From Eopsaltria australis (Eukaryota > Chordata > Aves > Passeriformes > Petroicidae), in assembly GCA_034509425.1 (NCBI GenBank), contig JAVTVJ010000490.1:372001-436000 (forward strand): a stretch of DNA of 64,000 nucleotides, read 5' to 3'. The translations under genes were made by a program, and so were the position numbers. Below, in pieces: positions 36,554-48,260 of the stretch (position 1 is its first letter; each line of letters begins with the position of its first letter). The notes beneath the pieces are model-generated. The model saw only the letters and a list, made by a program, of their open reading frames with translations, ran no database searches and was not told the origin of the DNA.

Positions 36554-39500
36554 CCCCAGTGCCCCATTTCTCTGCTGGTGTCACTCCACAGGCATTGCCA
36601 TGGCTCCACTGGGGCTGTGTGACATGCCAGGTGATGTGGCAGTGACTCAGGGAAGAGCTCTTTGGAAGAAATTTCATTTTGATGCTCATCCTCGTTGCTC
36701 TTTGGCTCCATTTCCTCACCCTGGTGTATTCCCTTGATGGATCATTACAGGGAATGTGCCCATTCCCTGCTGGGGAATTCACCTGCTATAAAACGTACAA
36801 GAAAATCATTATCCTTATTTCCATAAAGGAATTGCATTGCTCAGAGAACAGATACCCATTTCCATCACGGTGTCATTGTTTTAATGAATTTTTCAGGGCT
36901 TTACCCCTGTCTGCAAAGCAGTTTGCTCCTTTCACTCCCAGGATCGTGGTCTCACCACAGGTAGGCACGGGTTCAATTTGGGTAACATTTATATTGGAGC
37001 AGGGAATTTCAGCACAGCTCCACCACTTCTGAGGCCAAACCATGCAGTTCCACTTGTCTGTGCTGCTCTCTGATGACACAGACAGGCTCCATTCCTCCCT
37101 CACAACAGAAACCTTCAGTTTAATTTAGCATCAGCTCCATCTGACATGAGAAATAGGGAGGCAGGGTGCTTGAGAGGCAAAGGCACAGACCTCTCCCATG
37201 TGCTTTGGAAGAGCCCTGTCTGCTCTTGGCTGGTCAGACCCCACACGAGGCAGTGTGAGACAGGTGCCTGAAGGAGCAAAGTAGGAAACAAGTGGTGCTG
37301 AGCAAAACAGAAACTAGAAAGAGATGCTCCTTTTTTCCTGAATAATGATCAGTGCAAATGTCACTGAGAACAATGTGATTTTGCAGAACACATTTCCCAG
37401 TTAGGAAAAGCCATGACGATGTGACTTGAGGCAGCACTATTAACTCCCCTACAGTTGTGGACTGATCTGATTTTTCATTTAGTGGTTGGAGCTGTCAGTT
37501 TTCACTTGCTGGCATCAGGAGAACAGTGGTGGTCGAGAATGTCATTCACTGACAGATATCACCTTCAGAGCAAGCCCATGCAGTCAGACCTCTCTGGTGA
37601 ATGGATGGGTGCCAGCACTCCAGGCATCCCAGTGCCTCCTGCAGCCCCTGAGCTTCAGACAGATGCTCCTCTTTCTGTGAAAAGATTTGATTTCAGTGCA
37701 GGGAGGAATGACTCAAATCTCCTGGAGGTTGAAATCACCTGTGCATTGCTCAGCCCTGAGCAATCCCTTTGGCTTTCCGGCCTCAGCAGCAATTACTGAG
37801 TGAGCTGATCCGGGACAAATCACTGATATTAATTAGGATAACCTCCATGGGCCACTGTCTAATTTAGGCACCATTTCTATTTCCTTTTGTGCCTTTATGA
37901 AAACACTGGGACATCTTTTTCCTTTCTGCCTGCATTGGTATTCATTAAAGTATTTCAGAAAGGAATTGAAATGTATTTTCCCTCTCCGTAATTGCTCCCA
38001 TCAATAACAAATCAGTCACTGCCTGGATTCCAGCACATCACCCTGAGCCACAGAAATGCACAAGCAGGAGAGGGAGCAGATGGAATTACGATATTTAAAC
38101 CCAATTCTGTGGGGAGTTCTCAAGTGACAGCAACCTTTGCTACTGCCATTCATTATGGAGGCTTTTTGTTGAATGTGTAAAGAGAGCCGTAATTATTGAT
38201 TGCTCAGCAGGCTGCAGCTGACAGCTTAGTAAGAAGTATTAATAACTGGGATAAAGAAGTGACTAAGAAATCATCTTTTTTTTTCAGAGATTGGGTTTAT
38301 TCTGGAGATAAATTGCAATTTTATAGCCCTCGAGAAAATCAAGTGCAGGAGCAGAAAAGGTCTGCTCACACTTTCTGCCTGAGGAAACACCGAGGTGGAG
38401 CAGATTGGTTGTAAGTTAAAATTCATCAGAGGATGCTGAGCATTAAGACTGAGCTGTTTTAGTGTTATTTCATTTTTCCCAAACTACTGCATCCTGCGAA
38501 TTTACAACTCATTTATGTTTTCATAAACAAGCTCTAAGTGCTTTAGTAACGCTCTGTACAAACCATAATTATTGTGGATGTTAGGAAAGAGAGAAGTAGC
38601 TTTAGGTCTTACAAATGTTTCAGTAAAATAGGCAGTGAATTTATTGGAAAATAAAGTTTAGAGTGTCTAAAGCAATGTCTGGCTCCTGGCCAAATTTGGT
38701 GAATAACTTTGGACTGAAAAAAATCTTGAAAAAAAAGCATGAAGAGCGAAGTGTTGCTCTCAGATTTGTTAAACAAAATATTCTGCTGTTTCATTTTGAA
38801 ATCGGTGCTTTAAATTGAAAAATGACCCAAAAAATAATTGGTTTAATCCCCTTACATTCATGGAACATTTAATTTCAGTTCAAATGAAATGATCCAAAAT
38901 GAGCTCAAATTAATTTTGACTTCCTGTTCACTTCTTCATTTCAGCTGCTTGGGAAAAAAAAAAAAAAATTAAAATTCTGCCCCACTATGTTTATCCCTTG
39001 AGCTGAAACATCCACACTGCCAGCTCTGCATTAGAGAATTCCAGATGGAACCAGCCAGGTTTTCCTGGGATGGAATGAGCAGCACTGCAGGGTCTGGCCC
39101 AGAGCATCAGTGGAAAAGGTCAACAAATCGCAACAGTAGAAACAAATCTGAACTTACAGTAGGATATTGTGGATATAATCTGGACTAAGACCCTGTAATT
39201 CTAGGACTGGGGTTGGATGTGCTTCTTTAGGCTCTCTAAGGCCAATTAGAGAGGGAGAGGCACCTCCTGAAGGCATCTCCCATGGCTTAGTCCTGTCCTG
39301 GAATGAGAGGGTGGATGAGTAGATGCAAAAAATGTAAATGATTAATGGTAGCTGGAGGTGGGAGATGATCCTTTCAGGTTGTTTCATGATTGTCCACAGC
39401 CTCAGGCAACTCCCTGCATCTTAAACTTTGAAAATACAGAACTATTGTTGGTGCTGCTCAGCTCTCACTTGTCCTCACTGGATACCTGATTTATTCTTAC

Positions 39501-42103
39501 TGAGCCAAAGGAAGACTAAAATTAAGATAATTCAAGCTTTTGCTTTGAAAACTTAATGATTTATTCTATTAAAAACTGCCTTCTGGAAGTACAGTTTATT
39601 GAGTATTTTATTGGCTGGGATTTTTGTTTCCCTCATCAGGGAGAAGTGAAATTTAACACATAAACACTTAAAAGTTTCCTTTTGGACTGAGCGATGCATG
39701 ACGAAGGTCAAAACACATTTACTGTAGTTTTTCACTCTGGTGTATTGCTTAAATAATGCCACAATATTATTATTAGTTTGCTGTTTATGGATCTTTTCGT
39801 GCTTAATCTCTGATTTTTCTGTTTCCTGCTATGCTTGGTCATTACTGTAATACTTGGATGTCAGTAATCAACTCGGGTTTTTACAAAAACACATGAATTT
39901 GGACACATGCAGCCCAATTCTGTGCCATTTACATCACAGAAAATAATTCATCACTGCCTCTGTAACCACTGGGTCTTGCTGGGAATGCTCCCAGAGCAAG
40001 ATACAACTTCAAGGATCTCAGTGGTAGAATTAATGTCATAAAATACAGCTTTAAACATTAAAGTGTGCTGAAGTGAGTCTCATATCTCTTTGATATTCAG
40101 TGGAACTCAGGTTCATAAATGCCTGTCTGACTTTTAAAAAATAAGACTTACTCACAAGATTTCTGGAAAATGACTATTCTGAAGCAATTTGCTGTATAAA
40201 ATAGATCATTCCAGGGAGGAAAGAAATAAAGTAATTGGTGCTATCAAACGAGTTGGAAGGTCATGGGTTGTTCTTGTGCCACACAGCAATCTCCAGTCCC
40301 TCTCCACCTCTCAACCTTGACGTAAAAAATGTCTAAAAGTTCAAAACTTTCTCCTTTAGGTGCTTGAAAGTTGGCACAAGGCTTGAAAATGGATGGTCAG
40401 AATGAGAAATGTGGGTTCCCTTGCAGTGGTGAGAGAAAACCAAGCCCAGAGGCTGCTGTGAGCTTGGCCATGGGAAACCCCGAGGACCAATTCCCACCTG
40501 ACTGGAACGGGGGGACCCAGGCTAAGCAGAGCCAAAGACTTTTCCCTCTCCTTGAAGACAAATAATGTGTAATTTTTTTTATCTTTAAACTGAACTCTGC
40601 CTTGCCCCTCATCTCCAAAACCTGGTGGCTTCATCCAGTTGATCCTTGTTTTATCTAGAAGTGTGGAAAAGGCAGAGCCACCTGGGCTTGAAAAGGTAGC
40701 AGCTACAATAAGGAAGGAAACAACAAAAGATTAATTTGACACTGCTGGCATTTGTGAGATATGTGACTATTCTATGCTGAAAAAAATGAAAGCCTTTGTT
40801 GTACCAAGGAGAACAAAAGCCCTTTGTCAATCATCATGTCTTATGTCCCATTTTAGTGACTTTATACACTTATTTTCTATAGGTTTCTACAGGAAGCCTA
40901 TTTTAGCCTCATGCAAGGAGTGATGGTTAATTCTTGTTGTATTTTCTGCCTCCTTTAATTTGATAAAATAAGAATAGCTCAAATCAATCACCAGGCAGGA
41001 TGTCAAATCATCAGAAAGGATGTCACACACAGCAGCTCAAAATGAGATGGTGGGGGGAAAAAAACAGTGAAGGTAGAACACTGGAAGTGAGAGTTGCCTG
41101 GAAAAGCAGGAGGTGCTGGTTCCCACTGCTGGACACCCTCTTTGCCTCTGGTTTGGGACAGCCTCTGCCTTGAGTTCCCTGTTTTATGTCCATGTGACAA
41201 TGGGAATTTCCTCCCTCTGAATCACCTGCTGGGACTGACAGCTTCATTTTGTACCTAAACTTAATTTTTCATGTTCCTGTGAGCTCAATGCCTCTGCTCA
41301 GCATCCGAGTGAATCCTTAGGGCTCAGTGAGACACCACTGGTAGAGGAGTCCCAGAATTGCTGTGGGATCCCAAGAGCTTCTTGGATTTCAGGCACGTGT
41401 GAGGAACTTCTGCTTTTGCCCACCTCTTGGCACCATGAAAGTGAGCATGGAAGGGATGGAGCAAGCTCTGCCTTGGGTCCTCCATGCTCCCAGGTAAGGG
41501 AATGTGGGGGAAGTGAGCAGTTTGGGCTGTGAGAGATCCCAGCTGCAGAAGCCTCTTTCAAGCACCATCCCCAGTTGTCTTGTGAGCAGGGCCCAGGGTT
41601 TGTCCTGGGATGAGCAGATGTCTGATAATGTCCACATCCTCATTACCCCAACCTCCAATTTGCAGTATCAGCTTTAAAAGAGATGAAATAGCTGTAGTAC
41701 TGCAGGATATCCCATGTGCCTCCCCGAATCTTCCTTTACTCCTTCCCTGTGTGTCCCTGTTGCAATTGATTTCCTGCACCTACATGTTCACCAAATGGAA
41801 AATTGGTCTTTTCTGTCATTTCCAAATGTGTTATTTTGTTTATCTTTTGTACAGTTCTTCCCTCACCCACAACAAGAGACAAGAGAGTTTCATGCTGGCC
41901 AGTATTCAAGTTTTTCATTTGATGGTTCATGTCTGGCTGTGGAGATCTACTGACCTTACCAGGGATTTATCAAAGGGATGGATCTTTCTGTGTGAAAACA
42001 CCCTGTGTCCATTTCTGGGGCTGGAGCAAAGAGTCCTCCTGCCTTGAGAAACACCCAGGAAACAAAGGAAAGCTTATTTCTTAAAAGTAACAGACAATTA
42101 TTT
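36554..42103. other. Unique, largely AT-rich sequence, no gene seen
   Basis: No retroposon was recognised in 5.5 kb. A 117-codon frame at 36679 starts with a hydrophobic stretch resembling a signal peptide but has no splice or domain support. The 38150-38620 stretch is repeat-free, AT-rich and contains TAATTATTG twice (38190 and 38566), a homeodomain-type motif. An A15 run lies at 38954-38968. A donor-like CCCAG|GTAAGG at 41494 lacks a convincing partner. Confidence 0.5.
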
Positions 42104-42540
42104 AGAATCATGGACTCACAGAATCATTTAGGTTGGAAAAGCCCTCTGAGATCACTGAGTGCAACCATTAACCCAGGCCACCTGTTCCCAAGTGCCACAT
42201 CCACACAACTTTTAAACACCTCCAGGGATGGTGGCTCCACCAATGCCCTGGGCAGCCTGTTCCAATGCCTGGCCAGCCTTTCAGAAAAGACATTTTCCCT
42301 AATACCCAACCTAAATCTCCCCTCGCACAACATGAGGTAACTTCATCTCATCCTGTCCTTGTTCCCTGGTGGCAGAGCCCAAACTGGCTGCTCCCTCCTG
42401 TCAGGGAGTTGTGCAGAGCCAAAAGGTCCCCCCTGAGCCTCCTTTCCTCCAGGCTGAGCTCCTCAGCTGCTCCTGGTGCTCCAGACCCTTCCCCAGCTCC
42501 ATTTCTCTTCCCTGGACATGTTCCAGCAGATTTGGGATAT
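42104..42540 (-). mobile_element. CR1 LINE 3' fragment with ORF2 C-terminal remnant
   Basis: Inverted CR1 from GAATCATGGACTCACAGAAT through CCCAAGTGCCACATCCACAC, CAATGCCCTGGGCAGCCTGT and CAGGGAGTTGTGCAGAGCC to TTCCTCCAGGCTGAGCTCCT. About 437 bp are kept, among the longest in the window. The minus strand has a 69-codon open frame at 42124-42333 with the ORF2 end signatures HWNRLP and SLEVFK. It lacks all endonuclease and reverse-transcriptase motifs, so it is a dead tail. Confidence 0.96.
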
Positions 42541-44046
42541 CACAGGTGAATTCAACCCCTCCCTTTTGGTAAGCCCCAAAACTGGAGGAGGATCCTTCTG
42601 CTCTGCCTGGATGGGACAGTGCTGATCCTGGAAATCAGCTCTGGTTCTTGTGCAGGTCACTAAACTTTACCTGAGAGAGCTGCCTGCCTCTTGTGTCTGA
42701 CTTTGTACCAGAGATTTATCTGCAAAGCAACTCTGATGGGTTCTTTTTCTGCCAAAATAGATCACACATCCCCGCTGTGAAGGCAGCAATGTGTGGATGG
42801 ACGCTTGTAGGCCAGGAACAGAGGAAAGACCCATCCATGTGGGAGATGCTGCTCAGGAAGCTCCCCAGAAACTGCCCCACTCTCCCATTACAGCCTGTAA
42901 ATTCTGTTTGTTAAATGCTGAACCCAAATTACCAAATTCTTCAGCTCCATCTTCACCAGAAACACTGAAGAAACAACTGGGCTATTCCTCTGAGGAATAA
43001 CAAAGCTGAGACCCAGTCTAGGACAACAAGGAGACCATCCTGGACAACCTTTGAAGTTTTTTCCAAGGTCATTCCAGAATTTTCAAATTGGTATAATTAA
43101 TTTCTTTTTTTTTCCCCTCCATAATTACTGGGAAACGATTTGTACTGTGGCCTCAGAGACAGGGAGCACTGGGAGACCTTGGCAACTTATTATTTATTCA
43201 GTGTGAGAGGCTTTCAAAGGAATTTTGAATGTATAATGAACTGTGAGCATGGAGAGGGATTTCTCTCTCTCTCTCACCCTTTTTCTGAATTCCCAGCACG
43301 ATGGGGGATAAAATATGAAATATGGGGTCAAGACAAATGTGGCTGCTAAACTGTGCAGGGAATAACTGTGATCCCTTCTAATAAGGCCCCATTTCCCAAC
43401 TGCATCTGTTTAGCAAAAATTAATCCTGCAGCAGGGTGTTCTTTCGTGCAAGCTCTGGAATTTGGTATTCTCTTAAATACCTGTTTTCTTCCTTTTCTTC
43501 CTTCTTAGGTTAACATGTGTCCTGAAACTAAAAGACAGGAGAACAGGCATTTAAATATATATATATATATTATATATAATATATATATATATATATATGG
43601 GAGCAAGAGCAAGTCTAAATATAAGGAATTCTCAGGGAAGTGATCTGAGTGGTAACTTCTGCACAAAGAGGGTGAGGCATGTGCTGGCCTCACTCCACAT
43701 CAGAGGTGAATTTGTTTCAAGACTTAAAATTAATCTTATTTAGCCCTCTAATGTCAAGCTTCCATCCATAATGAAAGAGGATTTTGGGCTGTTGGAGGAG
43801 AAGGAAGGGAAGATTTACAATAAACTTCTTATAACCCAGCAGCTCTCAGCAGAAGGGAATTTAGAGAGCTCTGGAAAAATGCTTTCTCTGGGATCTGAAC
43901 AGCTCACCTGGCTGTAGGATCAGGCCTTAGATGCACCTGTGTGAAGGGGGAAAAGTTTGGTGATCTCAGAGCAACCTCTGGAGTAAATATGGTCAGCTCA
44001 GCTCAACCCTCATTTTCTCAAGTTCAAACTTAAAACCCCACCATTC
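42541..44046. other. Unique sequence with TC and AT repeats, no gene seen
   Basis: A (TC)7 run lies at 43262-43275 and the AT palindrome at 43554-43598 is listed separately. No gene was recognised. Confidence 0.55.
43554..43598. repeat. AT dinucleotide repeat, self-complementary
   Basis: About 45 bp of almost pure AT alternation with TATTATATATAATA interruptions near the centre. The array is self-complementary and could extrude as a hairpin or cruciform. Confidence 0.92.
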
Positions 44047-44318
44047 ACAGAATCAAAGAATTGTTTAGATTGGAAAAGCTCTCTCAGATCATCAATTCCA
44101 AGCATTACCCCAACACTGCCAGGTCCACCAGTGAACCATGTTCCCAAGTGCCAAACCAACACAATTTTTCAACATTTCCAGGGTTGCTGATTCCACTATT
44201 TCCCTGTTCCAATGCTTGATCACCCTTTCAGTAAAGAAGATTTTTTTCTAATATCCAATTTGGACCTCCCCTAGCACAACTTGAGGCTGTTTCCTCGTAT
44301 CCTTCATTCTGTCCCTTT
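44047..44318 (-). mobile_element. Diverged CR1 LINE 3' fragment
   Basis: CACAGAATCAAAGAATTGTT, AGATTGGAAAAGCTCTCTCA, GTTCCCAAGTGCCAAACC and TTTCCAGGGTTGCTGATTCC follow the inverted CR1 order. Substitutions and small deletions (the CCCTGGGCAGCC block has shrunk to TTTCCCTG) indicate an old copy. The right end is GGCTGTTTCCTCGTATCC. Confidence 0.93.
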
Positions 44319-47300
44319 TAAAAAATGCTAAAACACAGCTGATTAGACAAACTTCAATATTGAGGCTAAAATGTGCTGTAAAAACCACCTCTTCAGTTAG
44401 GGGCTGAGATGATTTATTAAGTACAAACAGCTTGGTGATTATCCAATGTTCTGTGATCTGGAAGTAAATTTTAATAAAAAAGATGTAAGACTGCAAGTAA
44501 ACATGCAAATCAAGGAACGAGGAATGTGCAGCTGATTTTAGTGCTTGCAAAGTGAAGCTGAAAAATAGGAATCTCCCATAATAATTATATATCTGTCTGC
44601 ACAGACATCTACTCAGCACACAGTTATCCCATATATTTTAAACTTGGAGTGGTGAATGTAACTCAGAATCATAAAGATGCTAATTTGATTTTGTAGCAGA
44701 GAGAGGAAGGCAAAATAGAGGAGTGTAAAATACAAGCTTTGTATTTTAATGGAGAAAAGCAACTCACCTTAGGCTGGTGTCCCTCTGCAGCTCAGTGAAG
44801 CTGTAAGAACGTGCACACTTTGCCAAGATCTGCAACATTGCCTGGCCTTATTTGTATATTATGATTTATCCATGGTTTGGATCTGTTGCATCTACAGCAG
44901 AAAAAGCCCTGCTGTTTCCTAGATTGCTCCTTTCCCTGCTTCATGACCTCTCCCAGGCTTCATCCCCAGGTTTCGTGTGCCACTAATTGCAGGGGACAAA
45001 CCTCATAAATTATGGAGCTTTTAATTAAACTCAGTGGTCTAGCCAACAAAAACTAAAGAGTGCAGTGTGATGGTGGGGGAGGTTGATGTCCTCCCTTGTG
45101 AGTGGTGTCAGCTCTCGCTGTCAAGCCAAGGTCTTTCAAACCTGGCTGAGACACTCCCCTAGAACCCACAAATTTAATAATACCAAGAATTTAATGAGTT
45201 CACAGCTCGTATAGACTCTCTTGGCGATCCTAATCTCGGAGCATCTGTGATCCCAGAGAAAATGGACAGCACTCATATTTCCCTCTGTTCTATTTTTTCT
45301 TCTCTATTTTCCTGACAAAATATCAGGACAAAACTCCCATCCAAACCCTCCTCTGTCGCAGAGGAAATCCAAAATTGCTTTTTCTTCCTGACACATGTTA
45401 TGTCATCCCCAAAAGAGATAAATGGCCCAAGGAAAATGGTTTGAGTTATTCAAGCTGAGGAGAACATCTGCACCCTTAGGGCACCAGCCACCAGCTTTCA
45501 TTGGTGTAGAAAATGTATTTTGTGCCCTACAAAAGTTCCTTATCAGGCTCATGGTCCCATGTGGGGCTGAAATGCAGTGGGAGATGTCTCCCATCTCACA
45601 GGGTTCCTAATCAGGGCCAGCAGACCTGATAAGGGGAAGCTGATAAGGAAAAGCTGAGAGATCTGCCAAGCCTGCACAGAAAGCCAGCAGTGCAGCCACA
45701 GGCTGAGCCCAGATGGGTTTCAGTGCTGCTCTGGTACTTTTTAGAAGGAATAAATTCCAACCACCTTTGCATTTGTCTGGCACAGGATCGACAGCAGAGT
45801 GAAGAAGGAGAGAAGTCCAGAGAGGAGGGCAAATCAAAGGCAATGAAGATCTGTATTCTGCAAAATGAAAACACACTAAATCCTGGCCATTTGCATCCTC
45901 TGGAAATAGAGACATTTGGGGTTTGGTTGCATCTGATGGGCAATAAGTAGGAATAAGGTGAAAAAAGGTTCAAAAGCTTAATCAGATTCACCGTAAGTCC
46001 TATCAGTTCATTTTTATTTATCACTCCCATTGATATAAGGACAGCCCAGGATTTACACAGTGCTGCCCCAAGTTCATCTCCTTGGCAGCTGGTGGGACTG
46101 TGGAGTTGTGGGTAACCAGCAGGAGGAAGGGTTTTCCATCAAATCCTCTCAAACCACTCCAAACCACCTGAGATGCCATATTTCAATTATCAATTTAAAA
46201 ATAGAAATGGTTTTTGTTCCCTGATCCACTGATTCCTGCTTGGGTTGTGTTAGAATCTCATCAAGGCCCAGGGGCAGCAAGCATTTAATGAGGATTTAGC
46301 TAAATGGGTGATTATTTGGCTCTGTGTCTCTTCTCTTCTTGAAAGGCCACCAGTTGTGCTACACTGGTTGAACTTTTAAAAATACGTCACCAGGTTCTAG
46401 TCTGTAGGTAAAGGATTAAAAAAAAACCCCAAAGCTATTTCAGATAAAAGTACTTAAAACTTGGTTAGAGGTTGCTCTACCCAAAGCTTTAACTCAGTTC
46501 CAAATCCTGCTGGAGATTTTTTTCAAGGCTTTTTTTTTTTTTTCCTCCAAGAAGAGATTTTTCTTCATTAGAAGAGCTACTGCATTTCAGGAGAAAAGAG
46601 TAAAGGATTTCCTTGGAAATCTGGCCTCGATTGTGCCTTAGGTCCCATGCCATGGTCATCCCCAGCCACTTTTCTGCATGTGGTCTTGGTCCCACACTTT
46701 ATTTGCTCCTTGCCACAGCCTGACTGCACCAGAGAGGACTGTAGGCAGCTCCAACACCGTCTTGATTTCTGTGTGAGATGTGGGATGTGAGATTAATCAT
46801 GCATTCCCCATCTCCTTCCCACTCGCAGCAGCATGTGCAAGAACAAGTGGGTATTTAGGGCCAAGGGGGATGGGAGTTTGGGGCTGTGGAAACCTAAAAA
46901 GGAATCACTACGATGACAAGCAGGAGATGTTTGTTTCTCCAGGGAGAGACTGGGGGGGATTTATGATGTATGAGAAAGACAAGTCAATAAATAAGCATTT
47001 GCTGAAGAATAAAATAATTCATAGTCTCATCAGGAAAGCAGCTTTCTCTAAACATGGATGGCAGCACGAAGGAATTGAACATCTGTGGGGTGGTTGTCTG
47101 CAGAACAAGGAGAATATCTAGAAAATAACAATGTTTCTGAGAGCAGGAGGTCTGGGGTATTGAGTAGTTGGGGTCTTTTAGGGGGGAGGTTTTGGTTTTT
47201 GAAGCAGCTTTCAGGCAATTTGCCCAGAGAAGTCTGCAATACAGATATCTCAAGGATCCAAGCCCTCGTGTGAAATTGAACTGGGCTTAATGTGTGTTTC

Positions 47301-48235
47301 TCTGGCAGTCAATAAAATGGGAGTGAGAGACACAGAGAAATTTCATTGTTGGCAAAAAAACCCCACAAACCTGAAGAGCCAGGAGTGTCATCTGAAGTAA
47401 CTGAGGGCAGATAAGGAGACAATCGATTTTAAGGGGCCTTTTTAGGTCCTGTGGTTAAAGGCTTTTATCCTGCACACACACAGCAGCACAGAGAAACACT
47501 GGGGGGTGACAGACCCCAATAACCCACACAGAGGAGCAATCCCAGGACCCTGCTGGTCCCAGGGTTCCCAGGAGAGCCTCAACCCCACGTGCCAGGGGTG
47601 ACACATCCTGTCTCCAGAGGATGGAGAAAAGGGGTTCCTTGCAGGAGATTACAGGGAGGAATTAGAGGGGACAGGGAGTATTTTGGGTGGTTTGGGGAGG
47701 AACAAACATGGAACAACAGTGGGATAAAGGGGCAGGCCAGGGAGATAAAAGGCTTGGAAGCCTGGTGTTGGGATGGATAAAAGTCTGGGCTGGATATGGG
47801 ACAGACACAAAACTGCTGAGATGGCTGCTGGAGGGACAAAAGGTCCAAGCTAGAGAGACCACAGGGTCTGGGGGTCTGCTGGGAGACCTCTTTGCTTCCT
47901 GATGTGTCTGTGCACAAGGAAGCTGGAGAGGAGAGAATCCAAGATCAGCTTCTGGGTGATCCAAGGCCAGTTCCTGGAGGGATCTGTATTTTACTTATTG
48001 CTGTAGGAATCATCTTGCTCGTGGAATTCTGTTTCACACATCCGGTGGCTGCTCTTTTCCTGCTTTGCTTTTCCACTGTCACACTCTCCAGTTGCCATCA
48101 GCCAGTGCTCTCCTTTTGGACTAAAACCAACTTTCAGTTCCCTAGAACCATCCCAACAACATAGTCTTGTCTCCAGCTGCTGGTCCTGCAGGGGGAATCC
48201 ACTCAGAAATGTCACACAAGTGATCCAGGTATCAC

Positions 48236-48260
48236 TTTTATTATTTTATTTTATTATTTC
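48236..48260. repeat. TTTTA pentanucleotide repeat
   Basis: Imperfect TTTTA/TTTA units, a short microsatellite. Confidence 0.85.

Noticed and set aside
36679..37032. Frame beginning with a signal-peptide-like segment
   Set aside because: Hydrophobic start explained by T-rich DNA. No downstream domain and no promoter.
41610..42047. 145-codon plus-strand frame with hydrophobic stretches
   Set aside because: No start context, splice sites or recognisable domain, and a T-rich sequence gives spurious hydrophobicity.
44248..44619. 123-codon minus-strand frame
   Set aside because: Its first-read upstream part is unremarkable AT-rich sequence and its end runs into a CR1 fragment.
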